The notes under the pieces were generated by a model that was not told the DNA's origin, searched no databases, and saw only the letters and a list, made by a program, of their open reading frames with translations. From assembly GCA_004557975.1 (NCBI GenBank), contig SFEV01000001.1:1-64000 (forward strand): a DNA stretch of 64,000 nt, in the 5' to 3' direction. The number at the start of each line of letters is the position of its first letter. Within the stretch, counting starts at the first letter, position 1. Position numbers and translations under genes: made by a program. Positions 35,194-45,078 of this stretch are shown piece by piece. The DNA is from Lachnospiraceae bacterium. GTDB lineage: Bacteria; Bacillota; Clostridia; Lachnospirales; Lachnospiraceae.

Positions 35194-36321
35194 TTACAGA
35201 ACAGCCTTCTTCATCCGCTCAAGTGCTTCCCGCAGCTGAGCTTCAGGACATCCGTAATTCAGTCTGACGCACTGGCTGTCTCCGTAAATCTCTCCCGGTG
35301 ATACCATCACTCCGGCTTTCTTTTCGAAAAATTCAGCAGGATCTTCCAGACCCAGAGCGGAGCAGTCCAGCCATGCCAGATACGTCCCCTCGTTGTGGGG
35401 AGCCGTAATCCCCGGAACACCGGATACCCACTGATCCACCAGATCACGGTTGGCCACAAGACGCTCTCTCAGTTCTTTCTTCCATGCATCGCAGCTTCCG
35501 TCGTACGCTTTCTCATACGCGGCCAGCGTCAGCACATTGCCGGAAGGCAGAAGTCCGTCCTGCTGGCTGATAAAGGCTTCACGCAGTGCGCGGTCAGGTA
35601 TGATCGCAAAGCCCATGGGAAGACCCGGAATATTGCATATCTTTCCTGCGCTGGACAGTGTCACACTGTAGACGGATGATTCCCCGTTCACCGCAAAATA
35701 CGGTATATGCTTCTGATCCAGTGCAAGCTCGCAGTGAATCTCGTCACTGATCAGCAGCAGATGATGCTTTTTGCAGAACTGCTGCAGCTCTTCCAGCTCG
35801 GCGCGGGTATACACGCGGCCCACCGGATTATGGGGATTGCACAGAATTACGCTCTTTACGTCCGGCGTCAGAGCAGCCTCCATCGCCGGAATATCCATGG
35901 AAAACCGGCTGTCTGCGTCCTTCTTCAGAGGAACCTCGATCACAGGCAGCTTTGCCTCTTTGTAAAGCGTGCGGATATGATTGTACATCGGAACGGAATA
36001 CATAAACGTCCCTCCTGCCATCTGAAGCGCCGCCACAACGCCGGGAATCACACTGGGCACCCAGACAATCCATTCTGTCTCCACCTTTACCTGATAAACC
36101 TTTTCATAATGTTTCGCCACAAGCTCTTTCAGCCACTGGCTGTCACCGTTGGGATAACCGAAACACGGATGGGAAGCCCGTTTTTCCAGAGCCTCCACAA
36201 TCGGAGGTGCAGTACAGAAATCCATATCTGCCACCCACATGGGAATGACACCCTCAGGCGCCTCATCCCACTTCACACAATTTGTATTTCTTCTGTTTGG
36301 AAAAGTATCAAAATTGTACAT
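35194..36321 (-). CDS. PatB/MalY-type PLP aminotransferase (cystathionine beta-lyase family)
   Basis: The 375-residue class II-like aminotransferase opens YNFDTFPNRRNTNCVKWDEA, the MalY/PatB signature, with WVADMDFCTAPPIVEALEKR, NPHNPVGRVYT, SDEIHCEL and the PLP lysine region in SSAGKICNIPGL. PatB enzymes cleave cystathionine or related thioethers, and some are regulators as well. ATG 36321 follows AGAGGTTACAGG; the longer upstream frame is not supported. It is downstream of the T-box promoter region and divergent from asnA. Confidence 0.88.
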   Translation of the reverse strand: MYNFDTFPNRRNTNCVKWDEAPEGVIPMWVADMDFCTAPPIVEALEKRASHPCFGYPNGDSQWLKELVAKHYEKVYQVKVETEWIVWVPSVIPGVVAALQMAGGTFMYSVPMYNHIRTLYKEAKLPVIEVPLKKDADSRFSMDIPAMEAALTPDVKSVILCNPHNPVGRVYTRAELEELQQFCKKHHLLLISDEIHCELALDQKHIPYFAVNGESSVYSVTLSSAGKICNIPGLPMGFAIIPDRALREAFISQQDGLLPSGNVLTLAAYEKAYDGSCDAWKKELRERLVANRDLVDQWVSGVPGITAPHNEGTYLAWLDCSALGLEDPAEFFEKKAGVMVSPGEIYGDSQCVRLNYGCPEAQLREALERMKKAVL

Positions 36322-36466
36322 CCTGTAACCTCTGCTTTCGTAATCAGAATTTTCTCCTCTTATGTATGATACCTTTTTTCCTGCACTTGTCAACCTTCCC
36401 ACCTGCACAAGATGCTCTGAAAATGTATTTCTCTGCAGAATCTTTCTGATTTCGCTCATTTTTTTG

Positions 36467-36494
36467 TTGTAACTTTTTTTCGTTCTGGTATAAT
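36467..36494 (+). promoter_or_regulatory. asnA: asnA promoter
   Basis: TATAAT (36489-36494) has TTGTAA (36467-36472) 16 bp upstream. It lies 53 bp from ATG 36548. Confidence 0.55.
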
Positions 36495-36547
36495 GTGACA
36501 TGGTGAATTTGATTCTATTGATTTTTTAATTCCGGAGGAAATATAAA

Positions 36548-37558
36548 ATGAACCGTTTAATAATACCGGAGGGCTACACATCTGCCCTCTCACTGTATGA
36601 TACGCAGATTGCGATCAAGACAGTCAAAGACTTTTTCCAGCAGACGCTGGCTTCCCAGCTGAATCTGCTACGTGTTTCCTCACCACTTTTCGTTGATCCC
36701 TTATCAGGACTGAACGACAATCTCAACGGTGTTGAGCGCCCGGTCAAGTTCGGTATCAAGGAGCAGAATGATGCAGAAGCAGAGATCGTCCACTCTCTCG
36801 CCAAGTGGAAGCGCTACGCGCTGAAGCAGTACGGCTTCGTACACGGCGAGGGTCTTTACACGGACATGAATGCGATCCGGCGTGATGAGGATACGGACAA
36901 TATCCATTCGATCTATGTGGATCAGTGGGACTGGGAGAAGGTTATCAACAAGAGCGAGCGGACACTGGATACACTGAAGAAGGTGGTACGCTCCGTATAT
37001 AAGGCTCTGAAGAAGACAGAAGTCTATATGTCCATTCAGTATGACTACATAGGAGAATATCTTCCGAAAGAGATTTTCTTCCTGACCTCCCAGGAGCTGG
37101 AGGATATGTATCCGGAGCTCACTCCCCACGAGAGAGAGTACAAAATCACAAAAGAAAAAGGCGCTGTCTGTGTAATGCAGATCGGCGGAGCGCTTGCCTC
37201 CGGCAAGCCTCATGACGGACGTGCCCCGGACTATGATGACTGGAATCTGAACGCTGATATCCTCGTTTATTATCCGGTGCTCGATATTGCGCTGGAGCTT
37301 TCCTCCATGGGAATCCGTGTGGACGAAGACTCTCTGATGCGTCAGCTGAAACTGGCAGGCTGTGAAGAACGCGCCGAGCTTCCGTTCCAGAAGGCAATTC
37401 TGGAGCGCGCACTGCCGTATACCATCGGCGGAGGTATCGGCCAGTCACGTATCTGTATGTTCTACCTGCGCAAGGCCCATATCGGAGAAGTTCAGTGTTC
37501 TCTGTGGCCGGAGGAAGTCATAAGAGAAGCTGCCAGAGGAGGAATACATCTCCTGTAA
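36548..37558 (+). CDS. asnA: Aspartate-ammonia ligase (AsnA)
   Basis: The 336-residue enzyme makes asparagine from aspartate and ammonia. It starts MNRLIIPEGYTSALSLYDTQIAIK and has SPLFVDPLSGLNDNLNGVERPV, DEDTDNIHSIYVDQWDWE and GGGIGQSRICM, all AsnA hallmarks. CCGGAGG precedes the ATG. The window thus holds both free-asparagine synthesis and the tRNA-dependent transamidation route. Confidence 0.97.
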   Translation: MNRLIIPEGYTSALSLYDTQIAIKTVKDFFQQTLASQLNLLRVSSPLFVDPLSGLNDNLNGVERPVKFGIKEQNDAEAEIVHSLAKWKRYALKQYGFVHGEGLYTDMNAIRRDEDTDNIHSIYVDQWDWEKVINKSERTLDTLKKVVRSVYKALKKTEVYMSIQYDYIGEYLPKEIFFLTSQELEDMYPELTPHEREYKITKEKGAVCVMQIGGALASGKPHDGRAPDYDDWNLNADILVYYPVLDIALELSSMGIRVDEDSLMRQLKLAGCEERAELPFQKAILERALPYTIGGGIGQSRICMFYLRKAHIGEVQCSLWPEEVIREAARGGIHLL

Positions 37559-37600
37559 CTGTTTCTCCATGGCATAATATATGGAAATATAAAATCTGAA

Positions 37601-37659
37601 GGGCTGCCCCGGACACGTCTGCGCAGGATTTTTCTTTCGCAGATGTGCCAGGGCAGCCC
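37601..37659. terminator. Long inverted repeat at the convergent end of asnA
   Basis: GGGCTGCCC with inner ACAC and TCTGCG pairs with CGCAGA, TGTG and GGGCAGCCC around a T-rich loop. It lies between asnA and the transglutaminase-like gene and probably ends transcription from both sides, although no long U-tract follows. Confidence 0.55.
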
Positions 37660-37726
37660 CTGTCAGTTTCATATCATCACATTTGTGCCCGAAGATCCGG
37701 GCACTTTCTTTGCTTTTTCTGCAGTT

Positions 37727-38821
37727 TTACGTAAACAGATGCGTCTCCTTCGCCTGTGTCAGCGTCTTTTTGTACCAGTAATAATCTCCCTGTCCTTTGC
37801 CGTAATTCTGAATCTCCACATCCACATCGTAATAGTATTTGATTCCGTCAACGACAGCGTAATTCCAGGAATGAGTCGGGGTGGAACCGTCACGGTTCAG
37901 ATAGTAGCCGCGGCAGACGCCCGCATCGACACCCACATGCCTGCACAGAATCTGGAACACCAGTGCATGATCCGTACAGACACCGATCCTGCGCTTCATA
38001 TTCCACAAAATTCTGCTGCCGGTGTAATCATAGAGCAGTTCTCCTGCCTTGTACCGTGCCGTTGTCTCCTTCCGGTAAGCATTGATTTTGCTCCTGCGTT
38101 TTGTGGTACTGTAATATATTTTGTAGGACTCTGACTTGCTGTAATGGACATGATGAAAATGCGTGGTCATATAGTGATAAATCTTTTCCACCTTCTCATC
38201 TGCTGTCATATCATCCGTAATCTCCGCTTCCTGCACCATCTGCTCCGCAATATAATCGATGTATTTGTTTCCGGTGAACACCGGAATTTCCTCTGCCACG
38301 GCAAGTCCGGCACTTCCGGAAGGCGCCTGCCTGGTCACCTCAAAGATTCTGACGGCTGAAGCACCACTCTTCCACGTGCCGGCTCCCTTCGCCTGATACC
38401 GGATGGTAAGCTGTACCTGGTATGTTCCGTCCCCGATGAAGCTGCCAGAGGCGAGACCTGCCTGGTTCTTTGCCGATGCTTTTCCGTTCCATCGGTATCT
38501 CAGATACCCGGTGCCTGAAATATTCCACAGCTTCTGAAATACGTATCTGCCTTCCTCGTTCAGGATGCGCAGTCTCATGCGATACATCCCACCGAAACCG
38601 TTGTCTGTGATTTTGTACTGTACCTGGATCGGCAGATAGTTCTTGCTGCTGGGGTGGAACCCCTGCTGACCGGCGCTCACATAGCATCTTGTGATCGCTG
38701 TTTTCGGCATACTTTCCTCTGCTTTTGCCGCATATGCCTGCTGCCCGGTCTGAAGAGCCAGCCCCAGGCAGATCAGCATCATCGCACAGCCCGAAAGTAT
38801 TATTCGCCACACACGCTTCAT
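37727..38821 (-). CDS. Exported transglutaminase-like protein
   Basis: The 364-residue protein has a signal peptide (MKRVWRIILSGCAMMLICLG then QQAYA) and a C-terminal transglutaminase/protease-like domain. The Cys-His-Asp triad is visible as GVCTDHALVF, THSWNYAVV and YYYDVDVE. The middle part is a beta-sandwich (YLPIQVQYKITDNGFGGM, YQVQLTIRYQAKG). Substrate unknown; such proteins often act on cell-wall peptides. ATG 38821 follows AAAGGGG. Confidence 0.82.
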   Translation of the reverse strand: MKRVWRIILSGCAMMLICLGLALQTGQQAYAAKAEESMPKTAITRCYVSAGQQGFHPSSKNYLPIQVQYKITDNGFGGMYRMRLRILNEEGRYVFQKLWNISGTGYLRYRWNGKASAKNQAGLASGSFIGDGTYQVQLTIRYQAKGAGTWKSGASAVRIFEVTRQAPSGSAGLAVAEEIPVFTGNKYIDYIAEQMVQEAEITDDMTADEKVEKIYHYMTTHFHHVHYSKSESYKIYYSTTKRRSKINAYRKETTARYKAGELLYDYTGSRILWNMKRRIGVCTDHALVFQILCRHVGVDAGVCRGYYLNRDGSTPTHSWNYAVVDGIKYYYDVDVEIQNYGKGQGDYYWYKKTLTQAKETHLFT

Positions 38822-38893
38822 ATACGTATACCCCTTTCTCATTATCATACGTCCCTTTAAAACTCCCATATCTGCGATTCTGTCAGACAGTCC

Positions 38894-41395
38894 CTATCTG
38901 ATATCATACACGCTGCACAGTCTCAGCTTTGACGGATCACCGCTCTCCACCTTCACGGTCTTGGATCCTGCATTCATATCAAAATAATTATCCGACAGAA
39001 CCAGATCCTCATTCTCATTGAGAATCTCTACGCTCTTCGCATAACCGTCTGCTGTCACCGTAATTTCATCCCCGTCTACCGTGTACGCAAGATGCGGGTT
39101 CTCATAGCGGAAATATTTCGGATAGGAGAAGAGAACCGTACCGCCGGATATCACCTGTCCGTCCTTCTCCAGCTCATAACTGATATACTGTGTATAAATA
39201 TCCGCATCCGGGAACTCCACCTTATCCAGCCACACGCTGGTCAGCGCCGGAACTGTCACCGTCTGTGCACCGCTCTGAAGAATCTCCGCCTTCGGGTTGC
39301 GAAGTTCCCAACGCACCGTTACAGTCTCGTCTGAGCGTGTCTCGTTGGCCACATTCAGGCGAATCGATTTTTCAAAATCAAAATACTGTCTGTTCAGATC
39401 TTTCCCTGATGTCATAAGGCCCTGTTCTTCGCAGGAGAGCATCAGCGGCGCAAAGAAACGCTTCGCATAATAGTGCAGTGCCTTCAGACGTCCGCAGTAA
39501 TCGATGGAGGACCAGGATGCAACCGGCCAGCAGTCATTGAGCTGCCAGTATACAGCACCCATGCAGCGCCCTCTGTTGCGCCGGAAATGCTCTACTCCGT
39601 AACGGATTCCGTCTGCCTGCAGAAGCTGTGAGGCGTACAGCACCGTCCTGAAATCGGAGGGGTAACGGTACGTCTGCTGCATGTAATTCATGATCTTTCC
39701 GTTTGCGCTTCCGTTCCTCTGATGTTTTTCCATCACGTAGGAAAAGATATTGTAATCGTCCGGGTCATCGCTGATCTTCTCAATGGTCTTCATTGTCGGG
39801 AACGACTGAAAACCGAACTCGGACAGATAGCGGAAGTAATATTTTCTGTATTCTGTAAATGGCTTGTTGCCGTGCCATACCTGCCAGAAATGCACGTCGC
39901 CGCGATTCGGATCCTGAGGATCGTCAAAACTTCCGCCTGAGGACGGACTGGAGGGCCAGTAGAACGTCTGCGGGTCATACTCGCGCAGCACCTCCGGGAT
40001 AATCCGCTCATACATGAACAGATAATCCCTCACCTCCTGCGGCTTCGTCACCCATTCATTTTTCTGTGCGACAAAATCTTCCATTTCATTGTTGCCGCAC
40101 CAGAGTCCCAGGCTGGCATGGTGACGCAGACGCTTGACATTGTCGATAAATTCCTCCCGGATGTTCTCCTCAAACTCCGGTGTCAGATCGTAGACAGCAC
40201 AAGCAAACATGAAATCCTGCCATACCACCAGTCCCAGCTCATCACAGATGTCATAGAACCAGTCCTCGGGATAGTAACCGCCGCCCCAGACGCGGATGGC
40301 GTTAAAATTTGCCCACCTGCATTTTTCAAGGAGCGTGCGCGTCGTCTCCGGTGTGACGCGGCCCAGCAGATGATCTTCCGGAATATAGTCGGCACCCATG
40401 GCGAAGATATCCAGACCGTTTACCTGACATGCAAATTTGTTGCCCCACTGATCTTTCTCACAGTTCATGGTCATGGTGCGCAGACCGATTCTCCTGGTCC
40501 AGACATCGAGAATTTCATCACCTGCAAGCAGTGATACTTCCACTGTGTACAGATACTGCTCCCCGTAGCCATTTGGCCACCAGAGCATCGGATGCTCCAC
40601 AGTCACGTTCTCCGGACTTCCATCCTCCGTAATTACCGTGCCGTCAGGCGCAGTCAGCTTTACACAGTAGCGCAGTTCTTTATCCGCATCCCCGGCAGCG
40701 CAGCAGTCCGCCTCGCATCCGCATCCGGCCGCATCACAGTCCTTCTCATCGTCATTCTCTTCCACATCCACATCAAAGCTCAGCACCACCTGATCTTCAC
40801 AGTGCTTCTGTGTAATGTAGACACTGTCTATCCTCGCCCTGTCAATGCCCAAAAGCGTCACCGGGCGGAACAGTCCTGCATCCGGAAGGTGTGCACCCCA
40901 GTCCCAGCCAAACATGCAGTGTGCCTTGCGGATATTGACAAAACCGTCCATGGCATCCTCACTTCCGTGCGTCTGGCTGACACGGAAAGCTTCGTCAATA
41001 TATTTCAGCGGAGAGTGGAAAACAACGCGCAGCTCGTTTTTTTCCTCCTGCAGCAGTTCTCCCACCTCGTATTCCCAGATCCGGTGCATGTTGCACGGAG
41101 AACCGATATGGGTATTGTTCAGATATACGTCCGCGATGGTGTCCACGCCGTCAAAATGCAGGACAACACGGCTGCTGTCGAGAATGTGTCGGTCACATAT
41201 AAATTCCACCTCGTACTCGTAGTCATCCTCCATCAGCTTCAGCGCTTTTAATTCATTATCTTTAAAAAACGGATCCTCCATTTTTCCATTTCTCAGTAAA
41301 TCAGTATATACGGTTCCCGGAACAGCCGCCGGTAAAAATTCCGTATCCCCGACCCGGCGCATTTTCCAGTTTTCCTGAATTTTCTGTCTTATCAT
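38894..41395 (-). CDS. Beta-mannosidase (GH2) with a Cys/Asp-rich insertion
   Basis: The 833-residue enzyme is a family GH2 beta-mannosidase, with an N-terminal jelly-roll (MRRVGDTEFLPAAVPGTVYTDLL, FGWDWGAHLPDAGL) and a TIM barrel (RVWGGGYYPEDWFYDICDELG). The acid/base Glu is in WCGNNEMEDF and the nucleophile region is YLSEFGFQSFPTMKTIE. A hydrophilic segment at about residues 211-239 contains five Cys and many Asp (CDAAGCGCEADCCAAGDAD) and is not part of the usual fold. No signal peptide: it is cytoplasmic and would act on imported oligosaccharides. It lies 66 bp after the GH31 gene. Confidence 0.9.
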   Translation of the reverse strand: MIRQKIQENWKMRRVGDTEFLPAAVPGTVYTDLLRNGKMEDPFFKDNELKALKLMEDDYEYEVEFICDRHILDSSRVVLHFDGVDTIADVYLNNTHIGSPCNMHRIWEYEVGELLQEEKNELRVVFHSPLKYIDEAFRVSQTHGSEDAMDGFVNIRKAHCMFGWDWGAHLPDAGLFRPVTLLGIDRARIDSVYITQKHCEDQVVLSFDVDVEENDDEKDCDAAGCGCEADCCAAGDADKELRYCVKLTAPDGTVITEDGSPENVTVEHPMLWWPNGYGEQYLYTVEVSLLAGDEILDVWTRRIGLRTMTMNCEKDQWGNKFACQVNGLDIFAMGADYIPEDHLLGRVTPETTRTLLEKCRWANFNAIRVWGGGYYPEDWFYDICDELGLVVWQDFMFACAVYDLTPEFEENIREEFIDNVKRLRHHASLGLWCGNNEMEDFVAQKNEWVTKPQEVRDYLFMYERIIPEVLREYDPQTFYWPSSPSSGGSFDDPQDPNRGDVHFWQVWHGNKPFTEYRKYYFRYLSEFGFQSFPTMKTIEKISDDPDDYNIFSYVMEKHQRNGSANGKIMNYMQQTYRYPSDFRTVLYASQLLQADGIRYGVEHFRRNRGRCMGAVYWQLNDCWPVASWSSIDYCGRLKALHYYAKRFFAPLMLSCEEQGLMTSGKDLNRQYFDFEKSIRLNVANETRSDETVTVRWELRNPKAEILQSGAQTVTVPALTSVWLDKVEFPDADIYTQYISYELEKDGQVISGGTVLFSYPKYFRYENPHLAYTVDGDEITVTADGYAKSVEILNENEDLVLSDNYFDMNAGSKTVKVESGDPSKLRLCSVYDIR

Positions 41396-41461
41396 GTTCT
41401 GTTTTCCTTTCCATACTTTCTGAAATGCGTCAAAATATATCCAAAAAGTGCCGAAACCGTG

Positions 41462-43783
41462 TTAAAGCTCAGTCTTATACTGTGTCACGCCTGCCGGAAT
41501 CACAGTTTCCTTAACATCCGTTCCGCTGTAAATGCTCAGCTTGATTTCTCCTGCTGCATTGTCAAGATTCAGTGTGATTTCGCTGCCGCATCTTTCGGCT
41601 GAAATCGTATTGACAATGGTTCCATCTGTTGCAGGCACTCTGCAGGAGGTATGTGCACCTTCCTCTAACTGGTACAGACGCAGAGTCAGCCCATCCGCAT
41701 AGTCGTAATCCGGCCGTGTCTCAACTGCGCCAAGTGCAAGCAGCGTATTCTCACGGACATACAGCGGAAGTGAGAAGTAATCGTATGTATCTCTGTACCA
41801 TCTGCCGCCCTCACGCACCTCATTGCCAAGCAGATGTGTCCATGTTCCTGCCGGGAGATAATAATCACACGTTCCGCTCTCATTCAGCACAGGAGCCACC
41901 ATCAGGCTCTCACCCAGCATGTACTGCTGATCCAGATACGCAGTTCCCGGATCATCGGTGAACTCAAACACCATCGGACGCATTACAGGAGTACCCTCTT
42001 CATGTGCCTCAATGGCTTTGTCGTAGAGGTAAGGCATCATGCGGCATTTCAGTTTTGTGAAGAACGCCACAACGTCACACGCTTCCTCGTCAAACAGCCA
42101 CGGCACGCGGTAGCTTCCTGAACCGTGCAGGCGGCTGTGGGTAGACAGCAGACCGAAGGCTGACCATCTCTTGTACAGATCCGGTGTGGCCGTGCTCTCA
42201 AATCCGGAAATATCATGGCTCCAGAAGGAGAAGCCGCTCATGGCAAAGGACAGTCCGCCGCGCAGTGTCTCCGCCATGGACGGATAATTTGCGAAGCAGT
42301 CACCGCCCCAGTGTACCGGGAACTGCTGGCCTCCTGCTGTGGCACTTCGCGCAAACAGCACTGCCTCCTGCTCACCCTTTACCTCTTTGAGCAGGTTGAA
42401 CACTGCCTTGTTGTAAAGGAATGTATAGTAATTGTGCATTGCATGGGGATCACTTCCATCAAAATAAGTCACATCCACCGGAATTCTCTCACCGAAATCA
42501 GTCTTGAAGCAGTCCACACCACAGTCAAGAACTGTACGCAGCTTGTCTGTATACCATTTCACAGCATCAGGATTTGTGAAATCCACAAGTCCCATACCTG
42601 CCTGCCAGTTATCGGTCTGCCATACGCCCCTGCCGTCAGCACGCTTCAGCAGGTATCCGTTTCTTGCGCCCTCCGCGAAGAACGGTGTGCCCTGTGCAAT
42701 GTACGGATTGATCCAGGCGCAGATCTTCAGGCCCTTTTCATGGTAGCGGCTGAGAGTACCGCGAATATCCGGGAAGCACGCTTCATCCCATTCAAAATCA
42801 CACCAGTGGAAAGCACGCATCCAGAAACAGTCAAAATGGAAGACTGAAAGTGGGATGCCGCGATCCAGCATGCCGTCGATGAAAGAGCTTGTCGTCTTTT
42901 CATCGTAGTTCGTTGTGAAAGATGTGGACAGCCACAGTCCGAAGGACCATGCCGGCGGAAGAGCCGGGCGCCCTGTCAGCGCTGTGTAGCTGTTCAGAAT
43001 CTGCTTCGGTGACGGTCCGTAGAAAAAGTAATAGGAAAGCTTCTCGCCGGGAACAGAGAATCCGACGTACTCCACCTTCTCGCTGGCCACCTCGAAGGAA
43101 ACGCAATCAGAGCTGTCCACAAACACGCCGTATCCCTTGTTAGTCATGTAGAACGGAATACTCTTGTATGCAATCTGTGATGCGGTGCCGCCGTCCTCAT
43201 TCCATGTATCCACCACCTGACCATTCTTTACAAACGCGGTAAAACGCTCACCCAGACCGTAGACGCATTCTCCCACAGAAAGAGAGAGCTCATTCATCAT
43301 ATACGGCTCGTACTGCTCCGTCAGATAATTTCCGGCCGGCAACATTGTGGACGGCTTTCTGTCCCAGCGCATCAGTCCAAGGTTGCGGAGACCACACGTG
43401 GTCAGAACCTTTCCGTCTGCCTCAAAAGAATAAGAAAATGGTTTTCTGTTGACACGCACCTTCACAAGGCCCGTATCCATCACAGCTTCCTCCTCTGTGA
43501 TCTGTACATCTGCATCGCAGACAGTCTCATTTTTTTCAAACTGCGGGACATGGTTGTCATACCCCTCGTAATGCCACGCCTTTACGGACACGGTCCCCTG
43601 GCCGCAGGCCCTGAATTCCATCGTGATCGTCGGCATATTCAGTGTATCGCCCCGTCTGTCTATTCTGCTCACCGGAGCTACAATACGCATACCTCCGGGA
43701 ATTCTGTCCACCGTGTACGCCTCTGCCGCAAACAAGCCGTTTGCGCGCTCGCTGCGAAGCCAATAACCTTCTGTAAATTTCAT
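41462..43783 (-). CDS. yicI: Alpha-xylosidase, GH31, YicI type
   Basis: The 773-residue enzyme has the length and motifs of E. coli YicI: the nucleophile Asp in CFKTDFGERIPVDVTYFDG and the acid/base Asp in VHWGGDCFANY. The N-terminal galactose-mutarotase-like domain and barrel (GIPLSVFHFDCFWMRAFHWCDFEWD) are complete. YicI releases alpha-linked xylose, for example from isoprimeverose of xyloglucan. No signal peptide is present. A 27-bp inverted repeat lies in its upstream region. Confidence 0.92.
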   Translation of the reverse strand: MKFTEGYWLRSERANGLFAAEAYTVDRIPGGMRIVAPVSRIDRRGDTLNMPTITMEFRACGQGTVSVKAWHYEGYDNHVPQFEKNETVCDADVQITEEEAVMDTGLVKVRVNRKPFSYSFEADGKVLTTCGLRNLGLMRWDRKPSTMLPAGNYLTEQYEPYMMNELSLSVGECVYGLGERFTAFVKNGQVVDTWNEDGGTASQIAYKSIPFYMTNKGYGVFVDSSDCVSFEVASEKVEYVGFSVPGEKLSYYFFYGPSPKQILNSYTALTGRPALPPAWSFGLWLSTSFTTNYDEKTTSSFIDGMLDRGIPLSVFHFDCFWMRAFHWCDFEWDEACFPDIRGTLSRYHEKGLKICAWINPYIAQGTPFFAEGARNGYLLKRADGRGVWQTDNWQAGMGLVDFTNPDAVKWYTDKLRTVLDCGVDCFKTDFGERIPVDVTYFDGSDPHAMHNYYTFLYNKAVFNLLKEVKGEQEAVLFARSATAGGQQFPVHWGGDCFANYPSMAETLRGGLSFAMSGFSFWSHDISGFESTATPDLYKRWSAFGLLSTHSRLHGSGSYRVPWLFDEEACDVVAFFTKLKCRMMPYLYDKAIEAHEEGTPVMRPMVFEFTDDPGTAYLDQQYMLGESLMVAPVLNESGTCDYYLPAGTWTHLLGNEVREGGRWYRDTYDYFSLPLYVRENTLLALGAVETRPDYDYADGLTLRLYQLEEGAHTSCRVPATDGTIVNTISAERCGSEITLNLDNAAGEIKLSIYSGTDVKETVIPAGVTQYKTEL

Positions 43784-43838
43784 AACAAACTTCCTCCTTT
43801 TCGCTGTGAGGCTTCCGCCTTTTATTTTCGCTTTATTC

Positions 43839-43865
43839 GTATCTGTTCAGCCCTTTCACAGATAC
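43839..43865. promoter_or_regulatory. Inverted repeat upstream of the GH31 gene
   Basis: GTATCTGT and ACAGATAC form a perfect 8-bp inverted repeat around TCAGCCCTTTC, about 56 bp before the start codon. It could be an operator or a leader hairpin. Confidence 0.45.
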
Positions 43866-44051
43866 CTTTGTCCTATGTCTTTTTTATCACATTTTCCTGG
43901 AAAAGTCTTGCACTTTTTTCATATATATTTCATAACACCACTGAGCTTGTCGCGCCCTGTACCGCCGTAATAAATGCGAGCAGGCACATTTGCTTCTGTT
44001 TCTATTTTTTCGTGATAATACTTCATAACTCCTCCGGATATCGGAAACTGC

Positions 44052-44090
44052 AAAAAAGGAGCCGCAAATCCATGCTGCAGCTCCTTTTTT
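44052..44090 (-). terminator. Terminator of the sugar ABC transporter operon
   Basis: GGAGCTGCAGCAT pairs with the downstream GCGGCTCC arm and is followed by TTTTTT on the minus strand; the plus strand also has TTTTTT after the stem, so it can act in both directions. Confidence 0.85.
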
Positions 44091-44219
44091 CAGTTCGTAT
44101 CTATTCAGTACCTTCAGTTTTCAGTACCTTCAGTTCTTAATAACAGACGAATCCCTGAAACGGCCAAAAAGCACACCCGTTTCTGTTGTACATGTCTGCA
44201 ATCACATATTGCGGAAACA

Positions 44220-45074
44220 TCATCCCTTGACAGCACCTGCAACCATTCCCTTAATGATCTGTTTGCTGAATGCAAAGTACAGAACCACAATGGGTGCCAT
44301 CGTAATCAGCATCGCCGCCATCTGCTTCGGATAATCGGAGGCGAACTGTCCCTTGAACTGTGTCAGCGCGAGGGGAACAGTCTGAAGAGAAACATCCTTG
44401 ATCAGAACGAGTGCAAAGGAGAACTCATTCCAGCAGCTGAAAACCTGAATAATTGCAACCGTCACAAGGATCGGCTTGCACAGCGGGAAAATGATCGTCC
44501 ACAGCGTATGGGAAAAACTGCTTCCGTCAATGGCCGCTGCCTCTTCCAATGATACGGGAATCGTCTTCACATAGCCTTCCACAAGGAAAATTCCCATGGG
44601 AAGACCGAAGGATACGTACGGCAAAAGCAGTGTATACCACTGGTTGGAGATCCCGCATCTCTGAAATACGACATAAATCGGTACGAGCAGAGAATGGATC
44701 GGGATCAGCATACCCATCAGAAACATCACATAAAGCACACGATTCAGCTTGAAACGGATTCTCGCCAGAATATACCCGACAATGAAGCTGAATACAATGA
44801 TCAGTGTAATGGATATTACTGTTGTACGCACACTGTTCATCATGGATTCTCCAAGATGATAATCGGAGTTCGTCAGAATTCTTGTATAGTTTTTGAGTGT
44901 CGGCTCCGTCGGGAGACCGATAATATTCGCATTAAATGCACGTTTTTCTTTCAGAGAGGAGTAAACCATCCATACGATAGGGAAAATACAGGAGAGAGAA
45001 AAAATCCACAGTACGAGATTCATAAACAGGCCCAGTATTCCCTTTTTAACATTATGTGCGCCACTGTTCTTCAT
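44220..45074 (-). CDS. Carbohydrate ABC transporter permease (MalG type)
   Basis: The 284-residue protein has six transmembrane helices and the cytoplasmic EAA loop EEAAAIDGSSFSHTLWTIIFP that contacts the ATPase. It ends KGMVAGAVKG, as in MalG-type permeases of CUT1 transporters. It follows its partner by 4 bp. No ATPase gene is in the cluster, so a shared MsmK-type ATPase is expected elsewhere. Confidence 0.93.
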   Translation of the reverse strand: MKNSGAHNVKKGILGLFMNLVLWIFSLSCIFPIVWMVYSSLKEKRAFNANIIGLPTEPTLKNYTRILTNSDYHLGESMMNSVRTTVISITLIIVFSFIVGYILARIRFKLNRVLYVMFLMGMLIPIHSLLVPIYVVFQRCGISNQWYTLLLPYVSFGLPMGIFLVEGYVKTIPVSLEEAAAIDGSSFSHTLWTIIFPLCKPILVTVAIIQVFSCWNEFSFALVLIKDVSLQTVPLALTQFKGQFASDYPKQMAAMLITMAPIVVLYFAFSKQIIKGMVAGAVKG

Positions 45075-45078
45075 ACTG

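Larger units (their letters stand above)
43784..44219. other. 436-bp gap between GH31 and the ABC permease
   Basis: This gap holds the GH31 upstream region with the 43839-43865 inverted repeat, the permease-operon terminator at 44052-44090, and a duplicated 16-bp TTCAGTACCTTCAGTT (about 44104-44136). I see no gene in it. Confidence 0.6.

Noticed and set aside
40679..40765. Cys-rich stretch of the mannosidase as a RiPP precursor
   Set aside because: It lies in the middle of a large enzyme reading frame and has no separate start or maturase nearby.
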